From an uncultured Isoptericola sp. (GTDB lineage: Bacteria; Actinomycetota; Actinomycetes; Actinomycetales; Cellulomonadaceae): 64,000 nt of DNA. Numbering within the stretch: the first letter of the stretch is position 1; the number at the start of each line of letters is the position of its first letter. The notes beneath the pieces were generated by a model. The model was given only the letters and a program-made list of their open reading frames with translations, was not told the DNA's origin and searched no databases. Positions 16,893 to 25,747 of the stretch are shown here, one piece after another. Made by a program: the position numbers and the translations under genes. The stretch is from contig CANMFP010000001.1 of the NCBI GenBank assembly GCA_947497265.1, positions 1-64,000 of the forward strand. The letters run 5' to 3'.

Positions 16893-18617
16893 ATGACGAC
16901 GCAGACCACCTCCGCCACGCAGGCCCCCACCGACGCCCCCGCACGCCCGGCACGTGCCGCCCGGCCGAACGGCCAGTGGAAGATCGACGGCACGGCCCCG
17001 CTGAACCACAACGAGGAGTTCAAGCAGGAGTCCGACTCGCTCGCCGTGCGCGAACGGATCGAGAACGTCTACGCCCACGAGGGCTTCGACTCCATCACCG
17101 ACGACGACCTGCACGGCCGTTTCCGCTGGTGGGGGCTGTACACCCAGCGCAAGCCCGGGATCGACGGCGGGCGCACGGCCACGCTCGAGCCGCACGAGCT
17201 CGAGGACCGCTACTTCATGCTCCGCGTGCGCACCGACGGCCAGGCCCTCGACCCGACCGCGCTGCGGGTGCTCGGCGACATCTCGACCGACTACGGCCGG
17301 GGCAGCGCCGACATCACCGACCGGCAGAACATCCAGTACCACTGGATCGAGGTCGAGAACGTGCCGGAGATCTGGCGTCGCCTCGACACCGTGGGCCTCG
17401 AGACGACGACGGCGTGCGGAGACTCCCCCCGCGGGTTCCTCGGCAGCCCGGTCGCGGGCGTCGCCGCCGACGAGATCATCGACCCGACGCCGGTGATCCG
17501 CGAGATCAAGCGCCTTTACATCGGCGACCCCGACCTCGCCAACCTGCCGCGCAAGTTCAAGACCGCGATCACGGGGCACCCCAGCCTCGACGTGGTCCAC
17601 GAGATCAACGACGTCTCGCTCGTGGGCGTGCGACACCCCGAGCTCGGCGCCGGCTACGACCTGTGGGTCGGCGGCGCGCTGTCGACCATGCCCCGCCTCG
17701 GCGAGCGCCTCGGTGTGTTCGTCACCGCCGAGCAGGCGCCCGACGTCTGGCACGGCGTGATCCGGATCTTCCGTGACTACGGGTACCGCCGCCTGCGGAA
17801 CAAGGCCCGCCTGAAGTTCCTGCTCAAGGACTGGGGCGTCGAAAAGTTCCGGAAGATCCTGGAGGACGAGTACCTCGGCTACCAGCTCCCCGACGGTCCC
17901 CCGCCGGCACCGGCCACGCGGCCGGGCGACCACGTCGGGGTCCACGAGCAGAAGGACGGCCGCTTCTACGTGGGGGCCGCGCCCGTCGTCGGGCGGGTCG
18001 GCGGCGGGACGCTCACCGGCCTCGCGGACCTCATCGAGTCGGTCGGTGCGGAGTCGGCCCGGCTGACCGCGCACCAGAAGGTCGTCATCCTCGGTGTCCC
18101 GGCCGACCGGGTGGACGAGCTGGTCGCCGGGCTCGAGCCGCTCGGCCTCACCGCCCGGCCCAGCCTGTTCCGGCGCTCGACCATGGCCTGCACCGGCATC
18201 GAGTACTGCAAGCTCGCGATCGTCGACACCAAGGACACCGCGGCGCGCGTGATCAGCGAGCTCGAGGAACGGCTCGGCGACATCGAGGGTCGCCTCGGCC
18301 GGCCGATCGAGCTCAACGTCAACGGCTGCCCCAACTCGTGCGCCCGGATCCAGACGGCCGACGTCGGGCTGAAGGGCCAGATCATCACCGTCGACGGCGA
18401 GCAGATGCCCGGCTTCCAGGTGCACCTGGGCGGCGGGCTGGTCGACGACGCACGCGAGGCCGGCGAGCTCGGCCGCACCGTGCGCGGGCTGAAGGTGCCG
18501 GCCGCGGACGTCGCCGACTACGTCGAGCGGGTCGTGCGCCGGTACGAGTCCGAGCGCGAGGTCGCCGAGACGTTCGCCCAGTGGGCCCACCGGGCCGACG
18601 AGGAGGCGTTGCAGTGA
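16893..18617 (+). CDS. nirA: ferredoxin-dependent sulfite/nitrite reductase
   Basis: This siroheme and [4Fe-4S] enzyme reduces sulfite to sulfide (or nitrite to ammonia) with six electrons from ferredoxin. Of 574 residues, Cys433, Cys439, Cys479 and Cys483 (TACTGIEYC and NGCPNSC) are the cluster and siroheme ligands. Tyr83 (GLYTQRKPG) and Cys175 (TACGDSPR) match the pair that is cross-linked in Mycobacterium tuberculosis NirA, which is a sulfite reductase. The neighbours cysH, cysG and sirB support the sulfite role. ATG 16893 has GAGGA at ten bases. The stop overlaps the cysH start. Confidence 0.95.
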   Translation: MTTQTTSATQAPTDAPARPARAARPNGQWKIDGTAPLNHNEEFKQESDSLAVRERIENVYAHEGFDSITDDDLHGRFRWWGLYTQRKPGIDGGRTATLEPHELEDRYFMLRVRTDGQALDPTALRVLGDISTDYGRGSADITDRQNIQYHWIEVENVPEIWRRLDTVGLETTTACGDSPRGFLGSPVAGVAADEIIDPTPVIREIKRLYIGDPDLANLPRKFKTAITGHPSLDVVHEINDVSLVGVRHPELGAGYDLWVGGALSTMPRLGERLGVFVTAEQAPDVWHGVIRIFRDYGYRRLRNKARLKFLLKDWGVEKFRKILEDEYLGYQLPDGPPPAPATRPGDHVGVHEQKDGRFYVGAAPVVGRVGGGTLTGLADLIESVGAESARLTAHQKVVILGVPADRVDELVAGLEPLGLTARPSLFRRSTMACTGIEYCKLAIVDTKDTAARVISELEERLGDIEGRLGRPIELNVNGCPNSCARIQTADVGLKGQIITVDGEQMPGFQVHLGGGLVDDAREAGELGRTVRGLKVPAADVADYVERVVRRYESEREVAETFAQWAHRADEEALQ

Positions 18618-19498
18618 CCGCCGTCTCCGTCGCCCTCGGGGTCGGCCCCAACGCGTCCGGTGCACCCTCGGGTCCCGCGTCCTCGCTGGCCGGTGCGGCC
18701 GCGGCGGCCCGGCGTCGTGCCGCGGAACGCGACCGCTCCCGTGCCCGGCACCGCGCCCGCGTCGACGGCCGGGAGCGTCGGCGTCGCTCCGACGCGGAGC
18801 TGAGCCAGATCGCCGCGCGCGGCCGCCGCGAGCTCGGCGGGTCCGGGATCGGGTCGCCCGACGAGGCGTCGGCGCACGAGGTCATCGCCTGGGCCGTCGA
18901 GCAGTTCGGTGACTCCCTCGCCGTCGCGTCCTCGATGACGGACTCCGTCCTCGCCGCGCTGGTCAGCGAGCAGCTGCCGTGGGTCGACGTCCTGTTCGGC
19001 GACACCGGCTACCACTTCGCCGAGACACTCGGCACGCGGGACGCCGTCGAGCACTCGCTCGACGTGACGATCGTCGACGTGCGCCCGCGCCTCAGCGTCG
19101 CGGAGCAGGCCGAGGCCTACGGTCCCGACCTCTTCGCCCGCGACCCGGAGGCCTGCTGCCGCATCCGCAAGGTCGAGCCCATGCGCGACATGCTCGCCGG
19201 GTACGAGGCCTGGGCCACGGGCGTGCGGCGGGCGGACTCGGGCTCGCGCGCCTCCGCCGAGCTGGTCTCCTGGGACGCGTCGAACAACCTGGTCAAGATC
19301 AACCCGATCGCGGCATGGTCGGACGACGAGCTGGTCGGATACGCGCTGGCCAACGGGCTCACCGTGAACCCGCTGCTGAACGACGGGTACCCGTCGATCG
19401 GCTGCGAGCCCTGCACCCGTCGCGTGGCCGCGGGCGAGGACGCGCGGGCCGGCCGCTGGTCCGGCGTCGACAAGTCCGAGTGCGGTCTGCACATCTGA
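18614..19498 (+). CDS. cysH: assimilatory APS reductase (CysH family, 4Fe-4S type)
   Basis: It reduces adenylyl sulfate to sulfite with thioredoxin. The two cysteine pairs Cys181-Cys182 (CCRIRKVEP) and Cys264/Cys267 (CEPC) mark the iron-sulfur APS-reducing branch rather than the PAPS branch, and Cys290 in ECGLHI is the catalytic cysteine. The pyrophosphate-binding segment SSMTDSVLAAL is at 106-116. GTG 18614 overlaps the nirA stop as GTGA and has AGGAGG at seven bases. The first 60 residues are unusual: Ala-rich, then an Arg-rich stretch (33-58) that most CysH proteins lack. Confidence 0.93.
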   Translation: MTAVSVALGVGPNASGAPSGPASSLAGAAAAARRRAAERDRSRARHRARVDGRERRRRSDAELSQIAARGRRELGGSGIGSPDEASAHEVIAWAVEQFGDSLAVASSMTDSVLAALVSEQLPWVDVLFGDTGYHFAETLGTRDAVEHSLDVTIVDVRPRLSVAEQAEAYGPDLFARDPEACCRIRKVEPMRDMLAGYEAWATGVRRADSGSRASAELVSWDASNNLVKINPIAAWSDDELVGYALANGLTVNPLLNDGYPSIGCEPCTRRVAAGEDARAGRWSGVDKSECGLHI

Positions 19499-19517
19499 GC
19501 CGGCGAGGATCATCGAC

Positions 19518-20777
19518 GTGAGCGACCTCTACCCCCTCGGGCTGCGCGTGCGCGGCCGGCTCGTCGTCGTGGTCGGCGGCGGGCCGGTCGCCGGGCGCCG
19601 GGTCCGCGGCCTGCTCGACGCCGGCGCCCAGGTGCGCGTCGTGGCGCCCGGCCTCACCGACCACCTCGCCGCGCTCGTCGCGGACGGCGCCGTCGAGCAC
19701 CGGGCCCGGGAGTACGCCCCCGGCGACCTCGACGGCGCCTGGCTCGTCCACACGGCGACCGGCGTCCCGGCCGTCGACGCCGCGGTGGCGGACGCCGCCG
19801 ACGCGGCCCGCACCTTCTGCGTGGTCGCCTCCGACGCCGCGGCCGCCACGGCCTGGGTGCCCGCAGTCACCGAGCTGCCCGAGGAGCAGGTCACGGTCGC
19901 GGTGCACGCCGGCCGCGACCCGCGCCGCGCGGTACGGCTCCGCGACGGGGTCGCCGCCGCGCTGGAGGCCGGTGAGCTGCCGCTGCGCCGGTTCCGCCCG
20001 GCCGACGGCTCGCGGGACGACGGTGGCCCATCGCCCGGTCGAGTCGCCCTCGTGGGCGGCGGGCCCGGTGCCCCGGGGTTGGTCACCGGCCGGGGGCGCC
20101 GGCTCCTGGCGCGTGCCGACGTCGTCGTCGTGGACCGGCTCGGACCGCGCTCGCTGCTGACGACGCTGGCGGACGACGTCGAGGTGGTCGACGTCGGCAA
20201 GACCTCCGGCAACCACCCGGTACCGCAGGAGCGCATCAACGAGCTGCTGGTGGAGCACGCGCTGGCCGGCCGCGACGTGGTGCGGCTCAAGGGCGGCGAC
20301 CCGTACGTGTTCGGGCGGGGCGGCGAGGAGCTGGCCGCATGCCGTGCCGCCGGGATCGAGGTCGAGGTGGTGCCCGGCGTGACGTCGGCCGTGTCGGTGC
20401 CCGCCGCCGTCGGCATCCCGGTGACGCACCGCGGCGTGGCCGCAGGGTTCAGCGTGCTGACCGCCCACGAGGCGGTGGCCCACGTGCCCGGCGGCGCCGA
20501 CCACACCCTGGTGCTCCTCATGGGCGTGACCCGGCTGGCCCGGACCACGGAGGCTCTCGTCACGGCCGGCAGGCCCGCGTCCACCCCGGTGGCGGTCGTC
20601 GAGGACGGCTACGGCCCGCGCCAGCGCGCCACGTTCGGCACGCTGGGCGACATCGCCGAGCGGGCCGCCGCCGCGGGGGTGCAGCCGCCGGCCGTCACCG
20701 TGGTGGGCGATGTGGTGCGCCTCGCCGCGGGCTGGGCGTCTCACAGCACCGACGGCCAGGCGGTGAGCAGGCCGTGA
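19518..20777 (+). CDS. cysG: siroheme synthase: precorrin-2 dehydrogenase / uroporphyrinogen-III methyltransferase fusion
   Basis: The N-terminal 150 residues are the NAD-dependent precorrin-2 dehydrogenase domain (VVVVGGGPVAGRRVRGLL). From about residue 174 the protein is a CobA/SUMT methyltransferase (RVALVGGGPGAPGLVTGRG; GKTSGNHPVPQERIN; VVRLKGGDPYVFGRGGEE). Together they turn uroporphyrinogen III into sirohydrochlorin for NirA. Iron insertion is probably done by the next gene, sirB. GTG 19518 has GAGG nine bases upstream, 20 bp after cysH. Confidence 0.93.
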   Translation: MSDLYPLGLRVRGRLVVVVGGGPVAGRRVRGLLDAGAQVRVVAPGLTDHLAALVADGAVEHRAREYAPGDLDGAWLVHTATGVPAVDAAVADAADAARTFCVVASDAAAATAWVPAVTELPEEQVTVAVHAGRDPRRAVRLRDGVAAALEAGELPLRRFRPADGSRDDGGPSPGRVALVGGGPGAPGLVTGRGRRLLARADVVVVDRLGPRSLLTTLADDVEVVDVGKTSGNHPVPQERINELLVEHALAGRDVVRLKGGDPYVFGRGGEELAACRAAGIEVEVVPGVTSAVSVPAAVGIPVTHRGVAAGFSVLTAHEAVAHVPGGADHTLVLLMGVTRLARTTEALVTAGRPASTPVAVVEDGYGPRQRATFGTLGDIAERAAAAGVQPPAVTVVGDVVRLAAGWASHSTDGQAVSRP

Positions 20778-20820
20778 CACCCGGTCACGCGGACGTCACC
20801 CCGACGTTCAATCCGGCGCG

Positions 20821-20826
20821 TAGCGT
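20821..20826 (+). promoter_or_regulatory. -10 hexamer TAGCGT
   Basis: TAGCGT ends seven bases before ATG 20834 of sirB and favours this start over an in-frame GTG at 20774 that overlaps the cysG stop. Confidence 0.4.
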
Positions 20827-20833
20827 GGCGCGC

Positions 20834-21538
20834 ATGGCCGCCCCGACCCTGCTCGCGATCTCGCACGGCACCTCGTCGCCCGTCGGCGCCACCGCCGTGG
20901 CCACCCTGGTCGACGCCGTCGCCGCACGTCTCGAGGACGAGGTCCCCGTGCGTGCCGGGTTCGTCGATGTCCAGGAACCCGACGTGCCGACCTGCCTCGA
21001 CGGTCTGCGGGGACGCACGGTGATCGTGCCGCTGCTGCTGTCGGCGGGCTTCCACGTGCACGTCGACCTGCGCCGCGAGATCGACGACGCCGTCGGCTCC
21101 GGTGCCGACGTGGCGCTCGCCGGGGCGCTCGGTCCCGACGGCCGGCTCGTCGACCTGCTCGCGCGGCGGCTGGCGGGGGCGGGCCTGGCCGCCGGCGACG
21201 TCGTCGTCCTCGCCGCCGCCGGGTCGTCAGACGCCCGCGCCGTCGCCGACTGCGAGCGCACCGGCGCGCTGCTCGCCGAGCGCACCGGGCACCCGGTCAG
21301 CGTCGGCTTCATCGCCAACGCCACGCCGCGGGTGCCCGACGTGGTCGCCAGGGCGCGTACCGAGCACCCGGGCGCACGCGTGGTGATCGCGAGCTATCTC
21401 CTCGCGCCGGGCTACTTCCAGACGCTGGCCGAGCGCGCGGGCGCCGACGTGACCACCGGTCCGCTGCTGCTCGCCGACGCCGAGGCGCCGCGCGAGCTCG
21501 TCGACATCGTGATCGAGCGCTACCGCGTCACCGTGTGA
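20834..21538 (+). CDS. sirB: sirohydrochlorin chelatase, CbiX/SirB type
   Basis: This class II chelatase inserts Fe2+ (or Co2+) into sirohydrochlorin. The 234-residue protein has two related halves: LLAISHGTSSPVG with the first metal-site His at the N-terminus, VPLLLSAGFHVHVDL with the second His in the middle, and ASYLLAPGYF in the second half. ATG 20834 places the first beta strand directly at the N-terminus. GTG 20774, which overlaps the cysG stop as GTGA, would add 20 residues and remains possible. Confidence 0.88.
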   Translation: MAAPTLLAISHGTSSPVGATAVATLVDAVAARLEDEVPVRAGFVDVQEPDVPTCLDGLRGRTVIVPLLLSAGFHVHVDLRREIDDAVGSGADVALAGALGPDGRLVDLLARRLAGAGLAAGDVVVLAAAGSSDARAVADCERTGALLAERTGHPVSVGFIANATPRVPDVVARARTEHPGARVVIASYLLAPGYFQTLAERAGADVTTGPLLLADAEAPRELVDIVIERYRVTV

Positions 21539-21562
21539 GCCGCACGCTCGCCTGGTGAGCAC

Positions 21563-22222
21563 TCAGAGCAGGCGGCGCGCCGCCGCCCACCGCGTCAGCT
21601 CGTTGCGGTTGGAGAGCTGGAGCTTGCGCAGCACCGCCGAGACGTGGGTCTCGACGGTCTTGACCGAGATGAACAGGTCCCCCCCGACCTCCCGGTAGGT
21701 GTACCCGCGGGCGATGAGCCGCATGACCTCCTGCTCCCGCTTCGAGAGCCGGTCGAGCTCGTCGTCGGCCACCGCGACGTCCCCCGCCGCGGTGCCGAAC
21801 GCGTCCAGGACGAAGCCCGCGAGGCGCGGCGAGAAGACGGCGTCGCCCGCGGCCACCCGCAGGACGGCCCCGGACAGGTCCGTCGCCGAGATGTTCTTGG
21901 TGACGTAGCCCCGCGCCCCGGCGCGGATCACCGAGACGACATCCTCGGCGGCGTCGGACACGGACAGCGCGAGGAACCGCGTCCCGGCCAGCAGGTCCGC
22001 GCATCGTCGCACCACCTCGGCACCGCCGCCGCCGTTGCCGCCGGGCAGGTGCACGTCGAGCAGGACGACGGGCGGCTGCTCGGCGTGGACGACGGCGACC
22101 GCCTCGTCGACGTCCGCGGCCTCCCCGACCACCCGTACCCGGCCGTCGAGACTCGCCCGCACGCCCGTGCGGAACATGTGGTGGTCGTCCACGAGGACGA
22201 CGGGGACGGGGTTCTCGCTCAC
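21563..22222 (-). CDS. NarL/LuxR-type response regulator
   Basis: The 219-residue protein has a receiver domain (VVLVDDHHMF with the acidic pair, phosphoacceptor Asp in VVLLDVHLPGG near residue 54, Lys in GYVTKNIS) and a C-terminal LuxR helix-turn-helix (LSKREQEVMRLIARGYTYREV ... SVKTVETHVSAVLRKLQ). GTG 22222 overlaps the kinase stop by four bases. It is the output partner of the PspC-containing kinase. Putative binding sites lie in the divergent promoter region at 23551-23629. Confidence 0.92.
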   Translation of the reverse strand: MSENPVPVVLVDDHHMFRTGVRASLDGRVRVVGEAADVDEAVAVVHAEQPPVVLLDVHLPGGNGGGGAEVVRRCADLLAGTRFLALSVSDAAEDVVSVIRAGARGYVTKNISATDLSGAVLRVAAGDAVFSPRLAGFVLDAFGTAAGDVAVADDELDRLSKREQEVMRLIARGYTYREVGGDLFISVKTVETHVSAVLRKLQLSNRNELTRWAAARRLL

Positions 22223-23550
22223 GGGTGGGCTCCTTCGTCGGCTGTCGTGTCGTGCGGGTCGCTCGCACCGGACGGTTCCGGCGCGTCCGGCGGCGTCCCC
22301 GCGCTGTGCTCCTCGCCCGCGTCCCGGGGCACGGACAGCCGTACCTCGGTCCCCCAGCCGGGCCGGCTGACCACCTCGGCCGTCCCCCCGCGGCGGCGCA
22401 CCCGCCCGCAGATGGACTCGCGCACGCCGAACCGGTCGGGCGCGATGTCGTCGAGGTCGAACCCGTCCCCACGGTCGCGCACGAACATCTCCGCCGCGGC
22501 GTCCGTCACCTCGAGGTAGACGGTCACCGGCGGAGCACCGTGCACGACGGCGTTGACGAGCGCCTCGCGCGTGGCCTGCAGCAGCGCGTGGGTCGTCGCG
22601 GTGGGCGGGCAGTCCCCGACGGCCACCAGCTCGATCTCGACGGCGCGGCCGTCCTCCACCTCGGCCACCAGGTCGCGCAGCTCCGTCGCGAGCGACGTAC
22701 CTGGTGCCTGCCGGTCGTCGTAGAGCCACTCGCGCAGCTCGCGCTCCTGGGCACGGGCCATGCGCGCGACCTCCTCCGCGTCGTGCGCGCGGGCGCGGAT
22801 GAGCGCGAGGGTCTGCAGCACGGAGTCGTGCAGGTGGGCGGCGATGTCGGCCCGCTCGGCCTCCCTGGCGCGCGCGGCCCGCTCATCGCCGAGCTCGCGC
22901 ACGAGGCGCAACCACCAGGGCGCCAGCACCAGGGCGACGCCGACCAGCACGGCGAGCGACGCGAGGGTGACGGTGAGCAGCTCCCTCGCCGGTGTGCCCT
23001 GCACGAACAGCAGCAGCACGCCCGCCGTCACGAGGACCAGCCCGCCGATCAGGCGCAGCAGCGTGCTGGAGCGCGACGGCGGCGCGCCCGTCTCCCGCGA
23101 GCGCTGCACGGCGTCGAGCTGGCTCCAGGCCAGACCGGCGCCACCGGCGACGACGAGGAGCGGCAGCCACATGGTGGGCAGGTCCCAGCCCGAGCGCAGG
23201 GCGACCAGCAGCGCCGCCACGACCAGCAGCGCCACACCGATCCCGACGTCCCGCCGGGAGAGCCCGGCGACGGGCCCGCTGCGCCGCAGCCGCGGCGCGA
23301 GGCGTGCCAGGGCAGCCGGCCGGGCCTCGTGCGCCACGTCGTGCGGGTCGCCCGCCGGCACCGTGAGCCACCAGAACACGTAGAGCGCCAGACCCATACC
23401 GCCCAGGAGCACGAGCACGACCATCGCGAGGCGGACCAGCCGGACCGGGACGTTCAGGTGTGCCGCCAGACCGGCGCACACGCCACCGAGCCACCGCCCC
23501 CGCCGGGGACGGCGCAGCGGCAGCCGCGCGGGCATCTGGATGGTCGTCAC
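22219..23550 (-). CDS. sensor histidine kinase with N-terminal PspC domain
   Basis: Residues 1-65 are a PspC domain (RRGRWLGGVCAGLAAHLNVP followed by a membrane helix). Several more helices follow to about residue 215, then a HisKA_3-type dimerisation region (RADIAAHLHDSVLQTLALI with the phospho-His) and an HATPase domain (ALVNAVVHG, VRDRGDGFDLDD). This is a membrane stress sensor pairing with the LuxR regulator. GTG 23550 is chosen; CACGAT lies six bases upstream. ATG 23535 is an alternative. Confidence 0.9.
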   Translation of the reverse strand: MTTIQMPARLPLRRPRRGRWLGGVCAGLAAHLNVPVRLVRLAMVVLVLLGGMGLALYVFWWLTVPAGDPHDVAHEARPAALARLAPRLRRSGPVAGLSRRDVGIGVALLVVAALLVALRSGWDLPTMWLPLLVVAGGAGLAWSQLDAVQRSRETGAPPSRSSTLLRLIGGLVLVTAGVLLLFVQGTPARELLTVTLASLAVLVGVALVLAPWWLRLVRELGDERAARAREAERADIAAHLHDSVLQTLALIRARAHDAEEVARMARAQERELREWLYDDRQAPGTSLATELRDLVAEVEDGRAVEIELVAVGDCPPTATTHALLQATREALVNAVVHGAPPVTVYLEVTDAAAEMFVRDRGDGFDLDDIAPDRFGVRESICGRVRRRGGTAEVVSRPGWGTEVRLSVPRDAGEEHSAGTPPDAPEPSGASDPHDTTADEGAHP

Positions 23551-23574
23551 TCCCTGATCGTGGCACGTCAGGGA
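23551..23574. promoter_or_regulatory. TCCCTGA/TCAGGGA inverted repeat at the kinase promoter
   Basis: TCCCTGA (23551-23557) and TCAGGGA (23568-23574) form a perfect 7-bp dyad directly against the kinase start codon and over its -10 box. Two further TCAGGG units lie 40 bp away. It is a candidate autoregulatory site. Confidence 0.55.
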
Positions 23575-23612
23575 CGCCTCCGGTGCGAGATCCGGGGTTC
23601 TCGGCACCGGTC

Positions 23613-23629
23613 TCAGGGTCGGTTCAGGG
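23613..23629. promoter_or_regulatory. TCAGGG tandem repeat with 11-bp period
   Basis: TCAGGG occurs at 23613-23618 and 23624-23629, exactly one helical turn apart, between the kinase and PspC genes. It shares its core with the dyad at 23551-23574, suggesting that the LuxR regulator binds both. Confidence 0.5.
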
Positions 23630-23674
23630 CTCCACCCCATGGTCCGGCCCGCCGCGGAGGGCCACGATGGAGAC

Positions 23675-25174
23675 ATGACCACGAACGACACCCCAGACCC
23701 GGACGCTCCGGGTGGTGCCGCCGAAGGCGGCACGGACGGCGCCACGGCGCCGCCACCCCCACCGTCGCCGCGACCTGCGGGCGACGGGTTCTTCGACTCC
23801 GTGCGCCGCATCGGCATCACCCGCTCCGACGACCGCTGGGTCGGAGGCGTCGCCGCCGGCATCGCCGACCGGTTCCGGCTCGACCCGCTCCTCGTGCGCG
23901 GCCTGCTGATCCTCAGCTTCTTCGTCGCGGGTGCGGGCCTCGTCCTCTACGGCATCGCGTGGGCGCTGCTCCCCGAGCGCTCGGACGGCAGGATCCACCT
24001 GCAGGAGGCGATCCGCGGCACCTTCGACGTCGCCATGGTCGGGGCAGGGGTGACCGTGCTGCTGGGCATGATCTGGGGCAGCGGGTTCTGGCCGTGGTGG
24101 GGTGGACCCGCCGAATGGGTCGCCGTGCTGCTGTGGATCGCGTTCTGGGTCGTCGTGGTGTGGCTGATCGTCAAGCTGGTGCGTTCTCGCAGCAGCGCCT
24201 CCGGCCCGCCGTCGGGCGGCGTCGCCGCCCCGGGCACCTACCCGACCGACGTGCCGCCGTCGGCCCCTTACCGACAGGAGACCGGCATGAGCCCTTCGGA
24301 GCCGTTCAGCCCCGCGCCGCAGGCCCCGTACGTCGCCCCTGCCGCGCCTCCGGCCGGCGGCACCGGTGCGGCCGCCCCCATGCCGCCGGCACCGCCCGCT
24401 CCCTACCAGCAGACGGGCGCTCCGCAGTACGCGGCGCCCCCGTCCGTCCCGCCCGTCCCGGCGGCACCGGCGGCACCGCGGCCACGCCGTACCGTCGGCG
24501 GAGGGACCGTCAGCGCGGTCGTCGGGCTCGTGCTCCTGGCCGGTGCCGCGCTGCTCGTGGCAGACCGGGTGCTGGGGATCTCCGTGCCGCTGTGGCCCAC
24601 CTGGGTGGGCAGCGCCGTCGTCATCATCGGTGCGGGCATCGTCATCGGTGGCCTGCGCGGCCTGCGCGGCGGCTGGCTGACCGTGCTCGCCTGGTTCGGC
24701 ATCCTCACGGCCGCGACCGTGTGGCCGAACGCCGCCGACGACGGCCCGTTGCCCTGGGAGGACACCCAGATCTCCACGATGTCCGGGACGGCGATCAGCG
24801 AAGGAACCGTCACCCCCCGGTCCGTCGCGGCGGCCGAGGACGGCATCCGGGTCCACTTCGGGGAGGCGGACATCGACCTCACCCGGCTCGACCTGTCCGA
24901 CGTGACCCCGGGCGAACCTGTGGAGGTCCCGATCGACATGACCGCGGGCCGCACGGTCGTGGAGGTCCCGGCCGACACGGCCGTCGCCATCTCCGCCGAC
25001 GTCAACGCGGGCAGCCTCGTGATCGAGCTCGACGACGAGCGGACGGTCACGTCCGGATTCACCGGCGGCCCCGCCCACTACGAGACCGACGAGGTCGCCG
25101 AGCTCGACGGCCCCGTGCTGCAGCTCGACATCGACGCCCGTGCGGGCGAGATCGTCATCCAGGAGGAACGATGA
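23675..25174 (+). CDS. PspC domain protein with C-terminal toastrack-like domain
   Basis: After a Pro/Gly-rich N-terminal tail, residues 55-115 hold a PspC domain (SDDRWVGGVAAGIADRFRLD and a helix). More membrane segments follow, then a long Pro/Ala/Gln-rich linker (about 180-275), two further helices, and a beta-rich C-terminal domain (about 370-499) resembling the LiaF/DUF2154 toastrack fold. Proteins of this design work with PspC kinases in envelope-stress signalling in actinobacteria. It is divergent from the kinase and overlaps the next gene as ATGA. CACGAT is six bases before ATG 23675. Confidence 0.82.
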   Translation: MTTNDTPDPDAPGGAAEGGTDGATAPPPPPSPRPAGDGFFDSVRRIGITRSDDRWVGGVAAGIADRFRLDPLLVRGLLILSFFVAGAGLVLYGIAWALLPERSDGRIHLQEAIRGTFDVAMVGAGVTVLLGMIWGSGFWPWWGGPAEWVAVLLWIAFWVVVVWLIVKLVRSRSSASGPPSGGVAAPGTYPTDVPPSAPYRQETGMSPSEPFSPAPQAPYVAPAAPPAGGTGAAAPMPPAPPAPYQQTGAPQYAAPPSVPPVPAAPAAPRPRRTVGGGTVSAVVGLVLLAGAALLVADRVLGISVPLWPTWVGSAVVIIGAGIVIGGLRGLRGGWLTVLAWFGILTAATVWPNAADDGPLPWEDTQISTMSGTAISEGTVTPRSVAAAEDGIRVHFGEADIDLTRLDLSDVTPGEPVEVPIDMTAGRTVVEVPADTAVAISADVNAGSLVIELDDERTVTSGFTGGPAHYETDEVAELDGPVLQLDIDARAGEIVIQEER

Positions 25175-25656
25175 ACAACGACCCCCAGGCACGCCCCGAC
25201 GGTCCGGAGCGGGACGAGCGCACCGCCGACAGCGCGGTGCCGCCCACCCAGCAGCTCCCGTCCGACGAGGTGCCCGCGACGTCGGCCCTGCCCGCGGCAC
25301 CGTCGTCGGACGACCCGCTCGCCGTCTTCGACGAGCCGGTCCGCTCCCCCGAGCCTGCGCCGATGAAGGCCGGGTCGAGCACCAGCGCCGACGACTCAGG
25401 TCACGACGCCGGAGCGGGTTCCGATGCCGGTGCGACGGCGGCCGCGGCGCCCCTCGTGCGGACCGGGCCGCGCACCACCACCATCGTGTGGGGACTCATC
25501 GTCGTCGCGATCGGTGTCGGCCTGCTCTCCCTCAGCGCCGGCGCGACCATCGACGTCGAGCTCGCCGCGATCCTGGTGCTCGGTGCGGCCGGTCTGCTGC
25601 TCGTCGTCGGCTCCGTGGCCGGTGGCGTGCGACGCCGTCGGCAGACCACGGCCTGA
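25171..25656 (+). CDS. small membrane protein of the PspC locus
   Basis: The 161-residue protein has a disordered acidic, Pro/Ser-rich N-terminal half and two membrane helices (TTIVWGLIVVAIGVGLLSL and LAAILVLGAAGLLLVVGSVA) ending in a basic tail. ATG 25171 overlaps the PspC gene stop and has a perfect AGGAGG (25161-25166). No known motif is visible; coupling to the PspC gene suggests an accessory role in the same stress module. Confidence 0.75.
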   Translation: MNNDPQARPDGPERDERTADSAVPPTQQLPSDEVPATSALPAAPSSDDPLAVFDEPVRSPEPAPMKAGSSTSADDSGHDAGAGSDAGATAAAAPLVRTGPRTTTIVWGLIVVAIGVGLLSLSAGATIDVELAAILVLGAAGLLLVVGSVAGGVRRRRQTTA

Positions 25657-25685
25657 GGCCCGTCAGCACGAGGACGGGACGCGAA

Positions 25686-25733
25686 GCACGAGGCGCGGGC
25701 CTCCACCAGACGGTGGGGCCCCGCGCCTCGTGC
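25686..25733. terminator. strong bidirectional terminator hairpin
   Basis: A 14-bp stem beginning GCACGAGGCGCGGG (25686-25699) closes with its complement ending at 25733. An inner CCACC-AGAC-GGTGG stem continues it. It lies between the convergent PspC-locus gene and the membrane protein gene at 25748. Confidence 0.8.
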
Positions 25734-25747
25734 GGTCCACGAGCCGG

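Noticed and set aside
22225-25656. Plus-strand open frame spanning the kinase, intergenic region and PspC genes
   Set aside because: It crosses several well-supported genes on both strands and gives a basic low-complexity product.
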